From contig BSWB01000008.1 in assembly GCA_033239125.1 (NCBI GenBank), positions 7,718,001-7,782,000 of the forward strand: a stretch of DNA of 64,000 nucleotides, written 5' to 3'. Below, piece after piece: positions 10,395 to 22,714 of this stretch (positions are counted from its first letter, which is position 1; every line of letters starts with the position of its first letter). The notes beneath the pieces were generated by a model. That model worked only from the letters and a program-made list of their open reading frames with translations. It did not search any database and had not been told where the DNA came from. Source of the DNA: Fagopyrum homotropicum (lineage: Eukaryota; Streptophyta; Magnoliopsida; Caryophyllales; Polygonaceae). Both the position numbers and the translations under genes were made by a program.

Positions 10395-12905
10395 CTATTT
10401 TGGTTGATTTACACAAGTCTTTTTTGTGTGTCCACCCAATCCACAACTGCTACATTTCCTCTTACTTTTATGTTCTCATGACGCACGGAGTCTAGCTTTC
10501 GGCATTCGGCAACATCTTTTACGCTTCAATGGAGGCTCACATACAATACTTGATATGGAGTCCGGAATAACCCATTCTGATTTATTCGGTACCGGATAAA
10601 TTACTTCCGAATATCCGGTCCTCTAATACTCGGTCGAATAATACTTACTAGCAAGATAAGAAGGACTCATACCTACGTGTTTTGCGGCAGCTACAACATG
10701 AACACACGAGATTTCTTCAACGTCAAACTCTTTACACGCACAAGTCCTCATTCGCAAACAAACCACCACATTTTCATCCCCATTTCTTACTTCAAACTCC
10801 AACCTGTTTGCATCAAGCACATACACAAAGTAACATCCTGATTCATCAAATCGTTTATGAATAATAAACTTAATTTTTGGTGAGGTAATCTCTACACATG
10901 CTTGAGACTTCTAACGACGTTCTGCAAACCATCGAGACATGAATGTTCTGATTTCATCAAGCATGGCTAAAACGGGATATTCTCTTCCTTCTTTAAGTAT
11001 TGCGTTTACACATTCTGCGTTGTTACTAGTCATGATGTTGTATCCTTTAGCCGGACATAAGGAACGCGACCATGTTGGTATCCCTATCTCATTGAGCAAA
11101 TGGCAAACCTTTTTCTTTTCCTGTACATGCATAAAGGAAAAATATAAGCAAACATACATAAAGCAACTTCGTGTAAAATATGTACTTAACATACCAATGA
11201 TATTTGTCTTAGTATCTCCAAGCAATCAGTTTTCCTACATTTCTTAGCTCCATCAATGAACAACTGAAGTATTCTACTCGATCTTGTTTTCTTTCTGAGA
11301 TTTCCTTTAAGGTGTCAAATACAGTATCCATAAAATGTCACTTGATAGTGTGATGATATCCCCTTCCTAATAGAATTATGTCTATCAGAAACGAACACAA
11401 GCTCATTGTGATCCGGTATGATTCGACTTAAATTCATAAAGAAGAAATCCAAGACGCATCATTCTCACTGTCTACAATTCCAAACGCAATGGGATGTATG
11501 TGATGATTTGCATCTTGTGCAGTAGCAACGAGCAACACTCCCCCATACTTCCCACTAAGATGTGTGTCATCAACTGTTATAACCTACATTCAAAAGAGAA
11601 TACACAATGTTGTAAAAACAATTATTAACAAAATGTACGTAACATAACAAATATTATGTACATTTTAGAAAAAACAAAAGGAAAAAAAGACAAAAAATGT
11701 ATACAATATTAAAATACAAATGTACAAGAAATGTACACAATATTTAAATAAATGTAATAGTATTTTACGTTTCTCATCGCTTCAAATCCTCTCATTGATT
11801 GTCCAAAAGCAACAAATACATATTTGAACCTTTTATCATCATCCAATATAAGAGCTACAAATGTACCCTTATTTACCGACTCTAACATGTACAGATATGA
11901 AGGAATGAAGCTATAATTATCCTTTGAAGTTCCTCTAATCATGTCCTCTACTTCTTCTTGTGCCTTCCAACACTTCCAGTAACTAGCATCGATTATATGT
12001 AAGCTTTTCATAACCGTGACTATTTGATTCACAGAAGACAACCTTTTCGAGTTACCGTACCTACGCATACATACGTGCATATAAATATACTAAATCACAT
12101 ATCAATAACAAATATTTCAATGTTGATAGAAAACTTACATCGATTTTACTTTTTCTACGATAACTTGGTATGTAGCACCTCTGTTACCGGACCTTCTTTG
12201 GTGATATGAACATGTATGAGTGAAGACAAACTTTGTTGTTGTGAAATAGCTTGCCTCTCCAAGCTTGGTGAAACAAACCCTCCATTTACAATCTTCATCA
12301 ACATCTTGCCGCTATTGCCTTCTTTTTTGACTTAACAATCTTATATTGTGAACACTTTGATATCGAATATAGGCACAAAGCGTTCTTCTACTCAACTTTC
12401 GAACGATACGTCTTACCAACAACAAGCTGAAAGCCATGACCAACTGGTACATAAGTAGCACAATGAGGGACAACAACAAGAGTGTCCCGTCCAATACATT
12501 CTTCGGGTACACAAATGTCTACAGTAGACGTCGGTATACATAAAGCAAGCTGAGAATCGACACCAATGGTTTGTTTAGTGTTACAAAACTATTCCTCATC
12601 AAAATGAACTGGACAAGTATTATTGTTGGCTACATTATGTTCATCTCTAGAAATCTGTTCAGAATCATTGTGTCCATCAACTTTATTCACACACAAGGGC
12701 ACACTCCACATAAACTGTTATAGACCGTTTATATGTATAAATGTATCCAAATCTCCTCTTGTGTTGACATCAAACGGCTTGAGAGATGGATTGAAGGGAT
12801 TTTTGTAAGATAATTTAATTTCAGAAAGATCTACCCGAAGACTGAATTGTGTTGTCACGTTATGTTTTAGCTCATCAATAGTGCAAGACGATTCGACCAC
12901 AATAT
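10395..12905 (-). pseudogene. MURA-like (MULE) transposase, degenerate
   Basis: Reading the minus strand from about 12900: a MuDR-type N-terminal zinc finger region (about 12440-12270, GKTYRSKVE, then AARC and CKWRVC), a helical segment (SYWKCWKAQEEVEDMIRGTS), then the MULE catalytic domain with VDDTHLSGKYGG (first Asp) and ELVFVSDRH (second Asp) at about 11590-11390. Further on are MTSNNAECVN, a SWIM finger CACKEFDVEEISCVHVVAAAK (about 10720) and a C-terminal zinc knuckle CSSCGLGGHTKKTC ending at the TAG at 10395. Several stops and frame changes, plus candidate introns (about 11230-11120 and 11690-11590), break it. It would have cut and joined the element ends. Confidence 0.75.
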
Positions 12906-14416
12906 GCTTGCTCGAAACTTCCCCAATGAAATTTCACATGTTGTGTTGAAATTCCTAGTCATCGCCATAATAAAGTGTCACGAACACATAATTTATATCT
13001 GAAAACAAAACATATAATCAGATACATAAAACGCTATACCCAAACCACACAAAATGATAAAACATGTACTAATAACAACCAAAAATCAATAAAACAAATT
13101 CATCACTTATGTACATACATTCAACATTACTCTGATATTCAAGATCAAAAGAGTATATATACATTCTACCACATATTTCGATACAAAATGGAAGATTGTC
13201 AAATAAGATACATCAAAGACAAAATCAACAAAATTTTATCAATTTTTAATGATCGTAGCACACAAATTCACCGTATACGTGCCTATTTGATGTCTTATGT
13301 AGGACGTTTCTTCAACAACAAACCTCCATTGACGATTATTGTAGTTCTTTAAATCAGAAAAATGGATATTAGAATGGTAGACGTTGAATAATGACAGATG
13401 ACTGTAATTAATTGAGGAGTTATTTTAGGAGTTGTTATAAGTTATTTCCTTATTTGACGCAATATTTTAATTTCTCAATTTTCTTATTAGGCAAATCGGT
13501 TACATATTAAATGAGAGAGAATAATAAATTTTATGGCAATATCATTTCCTATTTAATTAATTTATCTTTTTCTACATAAATTAGGGTGCCTACTTTGTTA
13601 ATAGAAAACAAAAGATGTCTACTTTATACACCAAGATACATAAACTACCTACTTACCCTACTAACTCATTTAATTTTACGGTTTATGATTTAGGTTGTAC
13701 CACCAAAACATGTATTTGATATTTATGACATTCAAAATTTTATGTTATCCTTATATGATCCAAAACAAAATTAATATTGGTTACCATTAGCATGTATATA
13801 ATTTACGCATATAATATACATTTTAATTGAAATGTTATCCTCATATTTTTTTCAAAATATATTTTGTGTAAGTAGGAACGAGTATGATACTATTAAGTCT
13901 TAAGTGTATATAGTTTACTAACCCTTAGTTCGTGATTACAAGATAAATGTCAATTTATATTATATTAATATACATTGTTAATTGAAATGTTGATGTGGCT
14001 TAGTTTGTTGTTTGACGCATCACTTTATTCAGTTTGTCAAAGTATAGGTATATTGTGTATATATATTATGTACGATCGAGACTTGTAGTACAAACTAGTG
14101 TAAATTATTATAATTATAACTTTCTAGCATTTAGATTATGATCTCAATATAAAGTGTTATATTATTTTATCATTTTAATTTTACGATTTAGAATTTAGGT
14201 TGCACATCAAATCATGTATGTGAAAGAGTAAGACACATTAAAAAAACACAACGACATGTAGTGCGATTTGCATTTGATCATCGTGATTGACGTTCACAAC
14301 GTGTTCAAAAATTTCACGAGGTGTTATCCTCATATGATCGAAAACCAAATTAATATAGGTTAGCATTAGCATACTTATACATATTATTATCAATTTAATA
14401 TTTAAAGTTAAAATAC
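12906..14416. other. AT-rich intergenic DNA
   Basis: No supported gene. The only structure noticed is an imperfect direct repeat (about 13735-13790 and 14318-14375, sharing TTATCCTYATATGATC and a TTAGCAT-containing segment), possibly an old duplication. The open frame at 12975-13352 has low-complexity AT-rich codon use and no recognisable family. Confidence 0.4.
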
Positions 14417-14569
14417 TTTTTTTTTGAAAGGTTGATAAGTAACTCCCGGTTCGATTGGCTTCGCCGCTCTACATCCGGGACGAGAATAATTCATGGTCCA
14501 TTGTTGGGGGATACCCTCACAATATCAGTTTTTTCCATACATGCCGCCAGGAGGATTCGAACTCGAATT
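14417..14569 (-). mobile_element. SINE, 5'-truncated copy
   Basis: On the minus strand this starts with a box B-like ATTCGAGTTCGAATCC, runs through CATGTATGG and GAGGGTATCCCC, and ends in nine A (T-run 14417-14425). It aligns along its length with the full SINE at 21319-21521 (+). The box A half is missing. No convincing TSD was found. Confidence 0.7.
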
Positions 14570-14699
14570 AATTTTAGGAATCATCGGTAAGTAAGAACGA
14601 GTAGTTTAAAGTACAAAGTTTATATAGTTTTAATTTTAGGAATCATCGGTGATTTTTAAATTAAACATGAAATCACAATGAAAGTCTAATATATATACA

Positions 14700-15034
14700 A
14701 TTTTTTTTATTTATGTATCCTAAATTTTACCCCTCTAACCATCAACATATTATTGATTCTATCCAAAAGAAACTTAAAAGTATCATACGAAACTCTAGAT
14801 TGAAGAATAGGGACAACCAAATAGTTTCCAAATTTCTAGTAACATCAACTCCACTAAGAATCTCCAAACTATTGCAAAGGTCTATAGACACATTACGAGA
14901 ACACAAATCTTAGATTTCGGCCAGTTCACACGTTGACCCGAAGCCTTGCAAAAATATCAATGTATTGCATAACCACCCTGATCTAAGAAACATAAGCCTC
15001 GGAAAACAAGGGTAACATCATCAACAAAAACATA
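14700..15034 (-). pseudogene. LINE reverse transcriptase fragment
   Basis: The minus strand from about 15034 reads FVDDVTLVFRGL, then FCKASGQRVNWPKSKI, the typical plant non-LTR RT pair of the catalytic DD motif and the F-ASGQ-VN-KS box. Stops follow within 150 bases. The fragment is cut at 15035 by the outer gypsy LTR. The plus-strand ORF at 14713-14913 is its shadow. Confidence 0.7.
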
Positions 15035-15704
15035 TGCGCCCTTGGATATGTCAAGGATGAACTTCGGATCTAGATCGAGATTAAGTGCCAACTACTCCTT
15101 AGGTTGAGGTGCGGATGGATTAGAACGGTAGAATTTGATTGGCGGAAGTTTGGAGATGGAAGCGGAAGTGATGGGTTGATCCAATCATGATTAATCGAGC
15201 AAGCCGTGAATTGGATTGAATGAGTTGATTCTTGAATAATCCTTGAATATGAAGGTTTGGATCAAAGATCCAAGGAAGAACTTTGAGAAGGGATATGTGA
15301 TGCCCAAGTCAAGGAGCAAGATTTTACCTTCGACTAAACTTGATTATTTTGAACATAATTTACAAATGAGGCCAAACAACCCTTATATAGGGTATACGAC
15401 CGAAAATGAAAGGTCGGAATCAAATTCCAGAATTAAAGGTCGAAATTAAATTTGAAATGAAAGGTCTAAACTTAAGTGTTGAAATTAAAGATTCGAAATG
15501 AAAAGTCTAAAGTTAAATGTTGGAATTAAAGTTTCGAAATGAAATGTCTAAACTTAAATTATGGAATGTTGTCAAAATGGGCATGCCTCATGCCATGGCG
15601 GAGTGAAGACATGACATACCGCTAACGGGGATGAGACAAGAGAAGTTGTCAAAACGTTGTCAAAATGGTCAGCTTCATATCATGGTGTAGTGAAGACAAG
15701 GCAT
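15035..15704 (-). repeat. left LTR-like part of the outer element
   Basis: It matches 25531-25706 for about 170 bases (CTTCGGATCTAGATCGAG, GATGGATTAGAACGGTA, GGCGGAAGTGATGGGTT) and continues with AT-rich words GAAATTAAAG and GAAATGAAAG at 15400-15565. The inner border toward the internal region could not be placed; the insertion at 15705 may lie in LTR or internal sequence. Confidence 0.55.
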
Positions 15705-16536
15705 TGATGCGTCTTTGGACACGTCAATGAAATATTCCGGATCTAGATCAAGCTGAAGCTCAACTACGCCTTAGTTGAAGTGCGAATGCGATTGAAGATG
15801 GTTTGCGGAAGCTTAGAAATGGATGCGGAAGTTGAATGGATGAGTCGATCTAGATTGATCGATCAAGCCTTGAAGTGGATCGGTTGAGTTTGTTCTTGAA
15901 GAACCCTCGAATTTGGTTGAGTTTGGATCGAAGATCCAAAAGAAGAACTTTGAGAGGATTGGAAGAGGGATTGATGCTCAAGTAAGTAGGAGGAAAATAC
16001 TTCTCAATACTTAATCAAATTGAACATGATTTACAAATGAGTCAAGCATCCCCTTATATAGTGGATGAAGGACATACAAAGGGTCGGAAATTAAATGACG
16101 GAAATAAAGTCGGAATTTAAGTTCCGAAAATGAAACACCTAAAAATATGAAAGGTTGAGAATTTAAGTTCGGAATTAAGTTTCCGAATTAAATTCCGAAA
16201 CCAAAAGTCTAATCTTAAATTCGGGAAATTAAGTTCCGGAAATAAAGTCCCGGAAATTAATAATCCGAAAATAAAAGACTTATTATTACAAAACGCTAAA
16301 ATACGAAAAATGCGGAAAATGCGCCGGAACGGTGCCGGCTTGACAAGCTTCATGTCATAGTGGCATAGAGGCACGGTTTGCAACCAATGGGTCCGTGACA
16401 AGCAACGATCCGACTAATGATGGAGCTGGTATCTTGGACGATTGCCTTAACACGTGAACGGGTGAGCGGTCCATCGGAGCGAACCCGGAGTGCCTCGTCT
16501 TCCTCATGTTGGGACATAGGGATCAAGGGCGCATCA
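15705..16536 (-). repeat. 3' LTR of the gypsy element
   Basis: 832 bp, TGATGCG...CGCATCA as inverted ends. It matches 22715-23547 closely, with scattered single-base differences. It contains the last part of the pol frame (to 16350) and a GGAAATTAA-rich AT segment at 16078-16275. Confidence 0.85.
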
Positions 16537-19500
16537 GTCCCCCCATCTTGGATGTGAAACGTCCCCGTTTCACCGTCGTCAAATAGGGGCTCAATGTATG
16601 GTGCAAGATCCTTGACATTGAACGTCGGGTGCACGCCATAGTCGTCCGGAAGCTCCAACATGTATGCATTCGGGCCATGGTGGGATAAGATGCGGAATGG
16701 TCCATCACCGCGGTCCGAGAGCTTGCCTTTGCGGAGAGATGGAAAACGCTCCTTCCTTAAGTGGAGCCAAACAAGATCACCGAGCTCAAATGAGAGTGGA
16801 CGGCGCCCTTTGTTGCGTTGTGAGGCAAGTTGATAGGCACACCGTTGGAGTTGTGTCCTAGTCCGCTCATGAAGCTCAATGATGTGAGCGGCATGACTTG
16901 CTCCGGTGATGTGTTCTCCGTCTTTGAGTGGACGCGGAGTGAAGTCCATCGGGGTGTGTGGATTAAGGCCGTAGACAACTTCAAAAGGTGAAAGCTTGGT
17001 TCCCGAGTGTCGAGACCTATTATAAGAAAACTCCACAATAGAAAGTAAGTCCTCCCACTTGCGTGGGTTGTTCCTAAGGGTCGCTCTAAGTAGAGCGCCG
17101 AGAGTCCGATTGGTCACCTCCGTTTGACCATCGGTATGGGGATGATAGCTACTTGAAAACAACAAGTTGGTTCCAAGTTTCCCCCATAAGATTCTCCAAA
17201 AATGGCTCAAAAACTTTACGTCCCGATCACTAAGGATGGAACGCGGTATTCCATGTAAGCGCACAACATTGTCAAAGAAAAGGGTAGCTACTTCGCTAGC
17301 ATTTTGTGTGCTCTTACATTCAATAAAATGTGCCATTTTTGAAAAACGGTCGACTACCACGAAGATGGAGTCTTTGCCTCGTTTTGACATGGGTAGGCCA
17401 ACCACAAAGTCCATAGAAAGATCCTCCCAAGGTCCCATTGGTATAGGCAAAGGAGAATACAATCCATCCGGACCTTGGCGCGATTTTGCATGGTGACATG
17501 TGATGCAACTTGTGCAAAACCGTGTCACATGCTTGCGCATCCGGGGCCAAAAGAAGTGCTCTTGTAGAGCGGCGAGAGTCTTGGTAGAACCGAAGTGATC
17601 ACGACCCTCATGGGCCTCCTTTATCAACAAATGACGAATACTCGAGCGCGGGATACAAAGTTTGCCCGCACGGAATAAGTAGCCATCGTTAATAAAGAAA
17701 GACTCATGCTCTCGGAGGTCAAGACATTGAGCAAATATATCCTTGAAGCCAAGATCCGTGGCATATAACTCTTTGATAAGAGCAAAGCCATGGATCTTGG
17801 CGTCCATATGCACAAGAAGGATATATCGGCGAGAAAGGGCGTCGGCTACCACATTCTCTTTACCTTTTTTATGTCGAATGACATACGGAAAGGTCTCAAG
17901 AAATTCTACCCAACTAGCATGGCGCCGACTCAAAGTAGTTTGACCCTTGAGATACGAAAGAACCGCATGATCCGAATGAATCACGAACTCCTTCGGCCAC
18001 AAGTAATGTTGCCATGTTTTTAGACAACGAACTAAAGCATATAGTTCCTTGTCATAAGTTGGATAGTTGAGTGAGGGACCGGAAAGTTTTTCGCTAAAGT
18101 AAGCAATGGGCCGATTCTCTTGTAGGAGAACCCCCCCCCCAATGCCCACATTAGATGCGTCACACTCCACCTCGAAGGTTTTTGAAAAGTTGGGGAGTTG
18201 GAGTAGTGGCGCATTACAAAGACGGTTTTTGAGCGACTCAAATGCTCGAGCATGGGTGTCACGCCACTCAAATGTGACACCTTTATTAGTAAGCTCATGT
18301 AACGGTGCCGCTATCGAGCTAAAGTCCTTGACAAAGCGTCAATAGAAGCCCGCTAAACCGAGAAAGGCTCGAACCATGGTGGCCGTAGTAGGAGTAGGCC
18401 ACTCCCGAATGGCGCGAACTTTTGATTCGTCCACTCGTAGTCCGTCCTTAGACACGACATAGCCAAGAAAAATTGTGGTCTCCGAGCAAAAGACACATTT
18501 CTCCAAATTGACAAATAATTGCTCTAGTCTAAGGCACTCGAGCACTTGGCGAAGGTGCCCGATGTGTTCATCCAAAGACTTACTAAAGACAAAGATATCA
18601 TCAAAGTAAACTACTACGAAAATACCCAAAAATCGGCACAAGACGTGGTTCATGAGGCGCATGAATGTGGACGGGGCGTTGGAGAGAACAAATGGCATGA
18701 CAAGCCATTCGTAGAGGTCATGCTTCGTCTTGAAAGCCGTCTTCCATTCATCACCTTCGGCCATGCGGATTTGATGGTATCCGCTCCGGAGATCGATCTT
18801 TCAAAATATGGTGGCGCCATGGAGCTCGTCCAACATATCATCGAGGCGCGGGATCGGATGACGGTACTTGACGGTAATTTGATTGATGGCTCAGCAATCG
18901 ACGCACATCCGCCAAAATCCGTCTTTCTTGGGCACAAGTATGACCGGCACGGCACATGGAGACAAAGACTCACGAACATATCCCCGGTCTAGGAGCTCTT
19001 GGACTTGGCGTTGTAGCTCCTTGGTCTCTTCCGGACTTGCACGGTATGCGGCACGGTTGGGCAAAGACGCGCCGGGTACCAAGTCGATTTGGTGCTCAAT
19101 TCCTCGGATTGGTGGCAAGCCGGGTGGTAGTTTGTCGGTCAAAATGTCTTGAAATTCGGACAACAACAAAGACACATCGTGTGGCATGTTACTTGGGTCA
19201 TGGGAAATAGATAAGCAAAAAGGGACAAGTAAGAAACAAGGAAACTTACCTTCCATGACCGGTGTCAAATCATGTCGTCGAGCCAATATGATTCGTGGCT
19301 CACATCGCCCTTGAATGGTAAGAGCGGGAGGTGCATGTGGAGGAACAATACTCTTACTACCTCTTACTTCGGTAGCATGAACCTTAGTGCCGGAGGGATG
19401 GGATCCGGAAGTATGATCATTCACAACATCGGGAGAGGTTCGAGGAGAGTCCGATATTTCCGGCACCTTAGTTGTGTCATCGATAACTTGTTGCCTCTTT

Positions 19501-20119
19501 CGTTCTGCATAGTCAACTAAAATTTCTTGCGGAGTCATAGGCAAAAGTGTGATCCGTTTTCCACTATATTGAAACATGTACCGGTTGAGATAACCATCAT
19601 GAAAAGTTTTACGGTCAAATTGTCATGGTCGTCCCAACAATACATGTGTGACGTCCATTTTGATAACATCACAACGGACCTTATCAACATAGGCGCCAAT
19701 AGAAAACGTCACCCACGCTTGTTGTGTGACGGTGTCACTTGCCTTATCGGAAATCCATTAGAGTCCGTAAGGTTGTGGGTGGGGGGTTGTAGGTAACTTA
19801 AAGTGTTTCACCACTTTTTCGTTGACAATATTACAACACAAACCCCCATCGATGATAAGAGAGAGACTAGTGTCATTGACCAAGCAACGAGAGTGGAAGA
19901 GATTCTCGCGTTGATTAATAGGGGGATGCTCTTTTATAGCCAAAATGCGACGAGAGACAAGAGCAAACTTACCTGGTTGTGCCGGACCGCAAGCAAATTG
20001 GTCGTCGCATGGCTCCATGTCATAGTAGGGGTCGGCATCTTGGTCATCTTCCAAGAGGATATCACCATTATATTCATTTTCGCCATCGTCATATGATAGG
20101 TTGGCAAACATAACCCGCT
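16350..20119 (-). pseudogene. gypsy pol: protease, RT, RNase H, integrase; several stops
   Basis: Domains on the minus strand: protease near 19830 (SLIIDGG), linker with PPGLPPIRGIEHQIDL, RT with VPVILVPKKDGFWRMCVD and VVVYFDDIFVF (about 18610), RNase H with ECDASNVGIGGG (about 18165) and SDHAVLSYL, integrase HHCC (HEGRDHFG, then CTSCITCHH) at about 17580-17490, and the integrase core with MDFVVGLP, SDRDVKFLS and an E in GQTEVTNRTLG. The C-terminus (GPLTRSRVKAI) enters the LTR and stops at 16350. At least five stops (near 19758, 19633, 18893, 18801 and 18343) break it, mostly TGA. A run of ten C lies at about 18131-18140 within RNase H. Confidence 0.85.
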
Positions 20120-21963
20120 TGGTGTTCGGGCAATCACGTTGGACATGACCAAACCCGCTACATTTGAAACACACGGGTTCTCTTGGGCGGGCCACCGTTT
20201 GAGATCCTTGTTGGGGTCAGCCCGGAGGCGTTTGTGGTGGAGCAACGGTGCCACGATATGGTGTTTTCTCGGTAGCCGCTTGCCGGGTGGGTTGACTCAT
20301 CCGTGGGGATCCTTTAGCGGCTCCGGAATCTTGAGAACTAGAAACATCTCGATTACGAGGATTAGAGGTATAATCATATTGACTAGATGAAGAATTATAC
20401 ATTGAATATCGAGGCGTTTCGAGTTGTTGCTTGTGAAGTTTCATGGCGGCATGACATAAGGCTCCCAAGTCCTTGTATGGGACAATCTTGAGGGGGCGCC
20501 GGATTGACGGATTAAGGCCGCTCATGAATTTGGTTCGAAGGGCGGAGGCGGAAGCCGAGATGCCGGTCTTCATATGCATATCCTCAAGCTTGGCTAAGTA
20601 AGCCACCGGGGTGAGACTTCCTTGTTGGAATTCGGCAATTTGCAACCGCATGTCGTTTTTGAAGTCGTCGGGCACGTACTTCTTAGTCATGACATAGCAA
20701 TTGATCAAATGTCGCAACCGGTGCCCATCCTCGGTTCTCACGGTTGGTCTCGTACCGGTTCCACCAAGATTTTGCATCACCCACAAAGTAAAGGGTTGCC
20801 GCTTCGATTTTCTCATATTCTCATAATGGCAATGCTTTAGAGCTTTTTTCATATCCTGTGCCCAATCAAGAAAAGCAAAAGGATCATATTCACCATAAAA
20901 TATCAGAAATTTAACCTTACCTTCCCTACGAGCTCGGTAGGGATCCGGTCGGGGTGGTGCCATGTATGCCTCTTCGTGATGGGCTCGCCGGTGGCCATCG
21001 TTATGCCGTTGGTGCCCATGATTAGGTTGTGCACGTCTTGGTGGGTTAGGAGGAGGCAACCATTCTTCTCCTCGATCTTGGTTCTCAAAAGGCTCTCGGA
21101 TGGGTGGGTGATATGGACGGACATGTGCCACCCGTTCCAAGTCCGACTCATCATCGGAGAACTCGTCAAAGTCATCTCTATCGTCATACTCGTCATAATC
21201 ATGATACATCGGTTGCCGGCTATCCCTTTGGCGGCGTTGGCCGGACCGATCATTCTCGGGGCGTTGAGAGCGATCATGTGTTTGATGATGGTACCGGTCA
21301 TCAACCCGGGAGGGACGGACCAATACTCAGTTGGTCTAGTGGTTGTGGTGCTAGACTCCTTAAGTGTTAGCCCGGAGATTCGAGTTTGAATCCTCCGGGA
21401 GACATGTATGGAAAAATTGGTATTGGGAGGGTATCCCCTTAATGGGCCACAGTAAATACCCTATCCGGACGTAGGCGAAGCCGAACCGGAAACGTACCAT
21501 TTCAAAAAAAAAAAAAAAAAAACCCAGGAGGGACGGTTGGTGCGTTGGGCACTAGATGGAGGAGGGGAAGTGCCATACTTACATCGGTTGTGCTCATAGC
21601 GCTTGTGGCGACTTTCCGTGTCAACATATAGCAAATCATTCGGAGAAGGGTCAAGGTGCATGTCACCTTCATTGTGGGACTCATGATCGTCATCTTGTAA
21701 GGGCCTTTGATTTTCAATGACGGAGGCAAGCCGTTGACCGTTAGATGGTTCGGCTCCCAATATACCTTTGCCTATGCGACGTCCATCGGATGTGGAAGCA
21801 TCGACCAAGGTTCCATTTGGATTCGGGGGGGCGGTCGTAAGGGTAAGCATTTGGGCCTTCAAAGCTTCAATTTCTTGCCGAAGTGAGGCATTTTCTTCGG
21901 TCAAAGCAGTGAGCTCTTGCCTTTCACGAGAGTCCTGAGAATTTTCCATTTCGACGTTAGTCA
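20120..21963 (-). pseudogene. gypsy gag, interrupted by a SINE and a stop
   Basis: The likely start is the ATG at 21963 (MTNVEMENSQDS), followed by a coiled coil (ELTALTEENASLRQEIEALKAQM), a basic and acidic linker, the capsid-like retrotransposon gag domain (FYGEYDPFAFLDWAQDM at about 20900, KKYVPDDFKNDMRLQIAEF at about 20680) and a zinc knuckle CFKCSGFGHVQRDC at about 20165. A SINE splits the linker at 21319-21521. One in-frame TGA at 20217-20219 separates the capsid part from the zinc knuckle. The frame is otherwise open across about 600 codons. Confidence 0.8.
21319..21521 (+). mobile_element. SINE with tRNA-like head, poly(A) tail and 15-bp TSD
   Basis: The head carries a box A-like TGGTCTAGTGG (about 21334-21344) and a box B-like AGTTTGAATCC (about 21384-21394). 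The body runs to a tail of 18 A ending at 21521. It is flanked by ACCCGGGAGGGACGG (21304-21318) and ACCCAGGAGGGACGG (21522-21536), one mismatch in 15. It lies inside gypsy gag in the opposite orientation to it. Pol III promoter elements and TSD make the SINE call strong; the family name is not known to me. Confidence 0.9.
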
Positions 21964-22714
21964 TAACTCCAAAATCAGACACAAATTTGCAAGAAATCAA
22001 ATGAGCAAGGTGACAAGATAAGTCAACGTTACCCAAGTTCAAGTGCGTTAGGGTTCTACCTTTGGGAAAGCCGTTTGGCGGTTAGGCAAGGAAGTCAAAT
22101 CCAACAAATTTGAACCAAAATGCACACAAATTCAAGAGAAAATTTGCAACTTGTAAGAAAATGGAGAGATAGGAAATGGACGGATTGTTTATCGGCAAGT
22201 TTTACTTGCTTTGGTCTTTGACCTTTTCAAAAATCCGATTTTTTGGATGGACCGGTTTGCCGGACGTCTTTTACTTTTGTTTTTGTGGAATTGTTTCTTT
22301 TTGAAACTTTTGAATGCAACCTTTGGAATGCAAGAGATGAATCCACTTTTCTTTGAAACAAATCCGTTTTTTGAAGAGTTTTTGCTTTGTTTTTTGTTTT
22401 TAGAATATCAAAAGGCGTGATATCCGATTTTGTCAACAAAAAATCCCAAGAAAATGGTGAAATTGATTAACAAAAATGTCAGATTGGGTGAGGAAAAAAA
22501 CGTTTTTTGATTAATGGTTTGATGGCAAACCAAAGATCTCCTAAATTTGCTTTGCAAAATGGATCGAGAAAAAAAAATTTCAAGAACGTGAATGAAGATG
22601 CGAAGAACGAGATGAAGATGATGATGAACAAAAGGCAAAAAGGATGAATATGATAACGCACAAAAACAAGAGTAAAGATAACTTAGCTTAGATCCCTTTG
22701 CTTTGATGCCAATT
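21964..22714. other. gypsy 5' leader between the middle LTR and gag
   Basis: No gene is supported. The minus strand carries the untranslated leader; the ORFs at 22211-22661 on both strands are T/A-rich and overlap each other. Confidence 0.5.

Larger units (their letters stand above)
8120..12905. mobile_element. Mutator-like element remnant with ULP1-like gene
   Basis: A ULP1-type protease gene (+) and a MURA-like transposase (-) converge on each other. Plant MULEs that carry ULP genes (the Kaonashi or KI-MULE group) are an established family, so both are assigned to one element. No terminal inverted repeats or TSD were found. The left end is abutted by the Athila LTR, which probably inserted into the MULE. 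Both borders are approximate. Confidence 0.65.

Noticed and set aside
12975..13352. 125-codon plus-strand ORF right of the MULE
   Set aside because: Lys/Ile/Asn/Tyr-rich AT-driven frame without motif; not supported as a gene.
18546..18992. 148-codon plus-strand ORF
   Set aside because: It is the complement of the gypsy RT on the minus strand.
21319..21400. A possible tRNA gene
   Set aside because: Boxes A and B are present, but there is no foldable acceptor or anticodon arm pairing; a body, poly(A) tail and TSD follow, so it is a SINE head.
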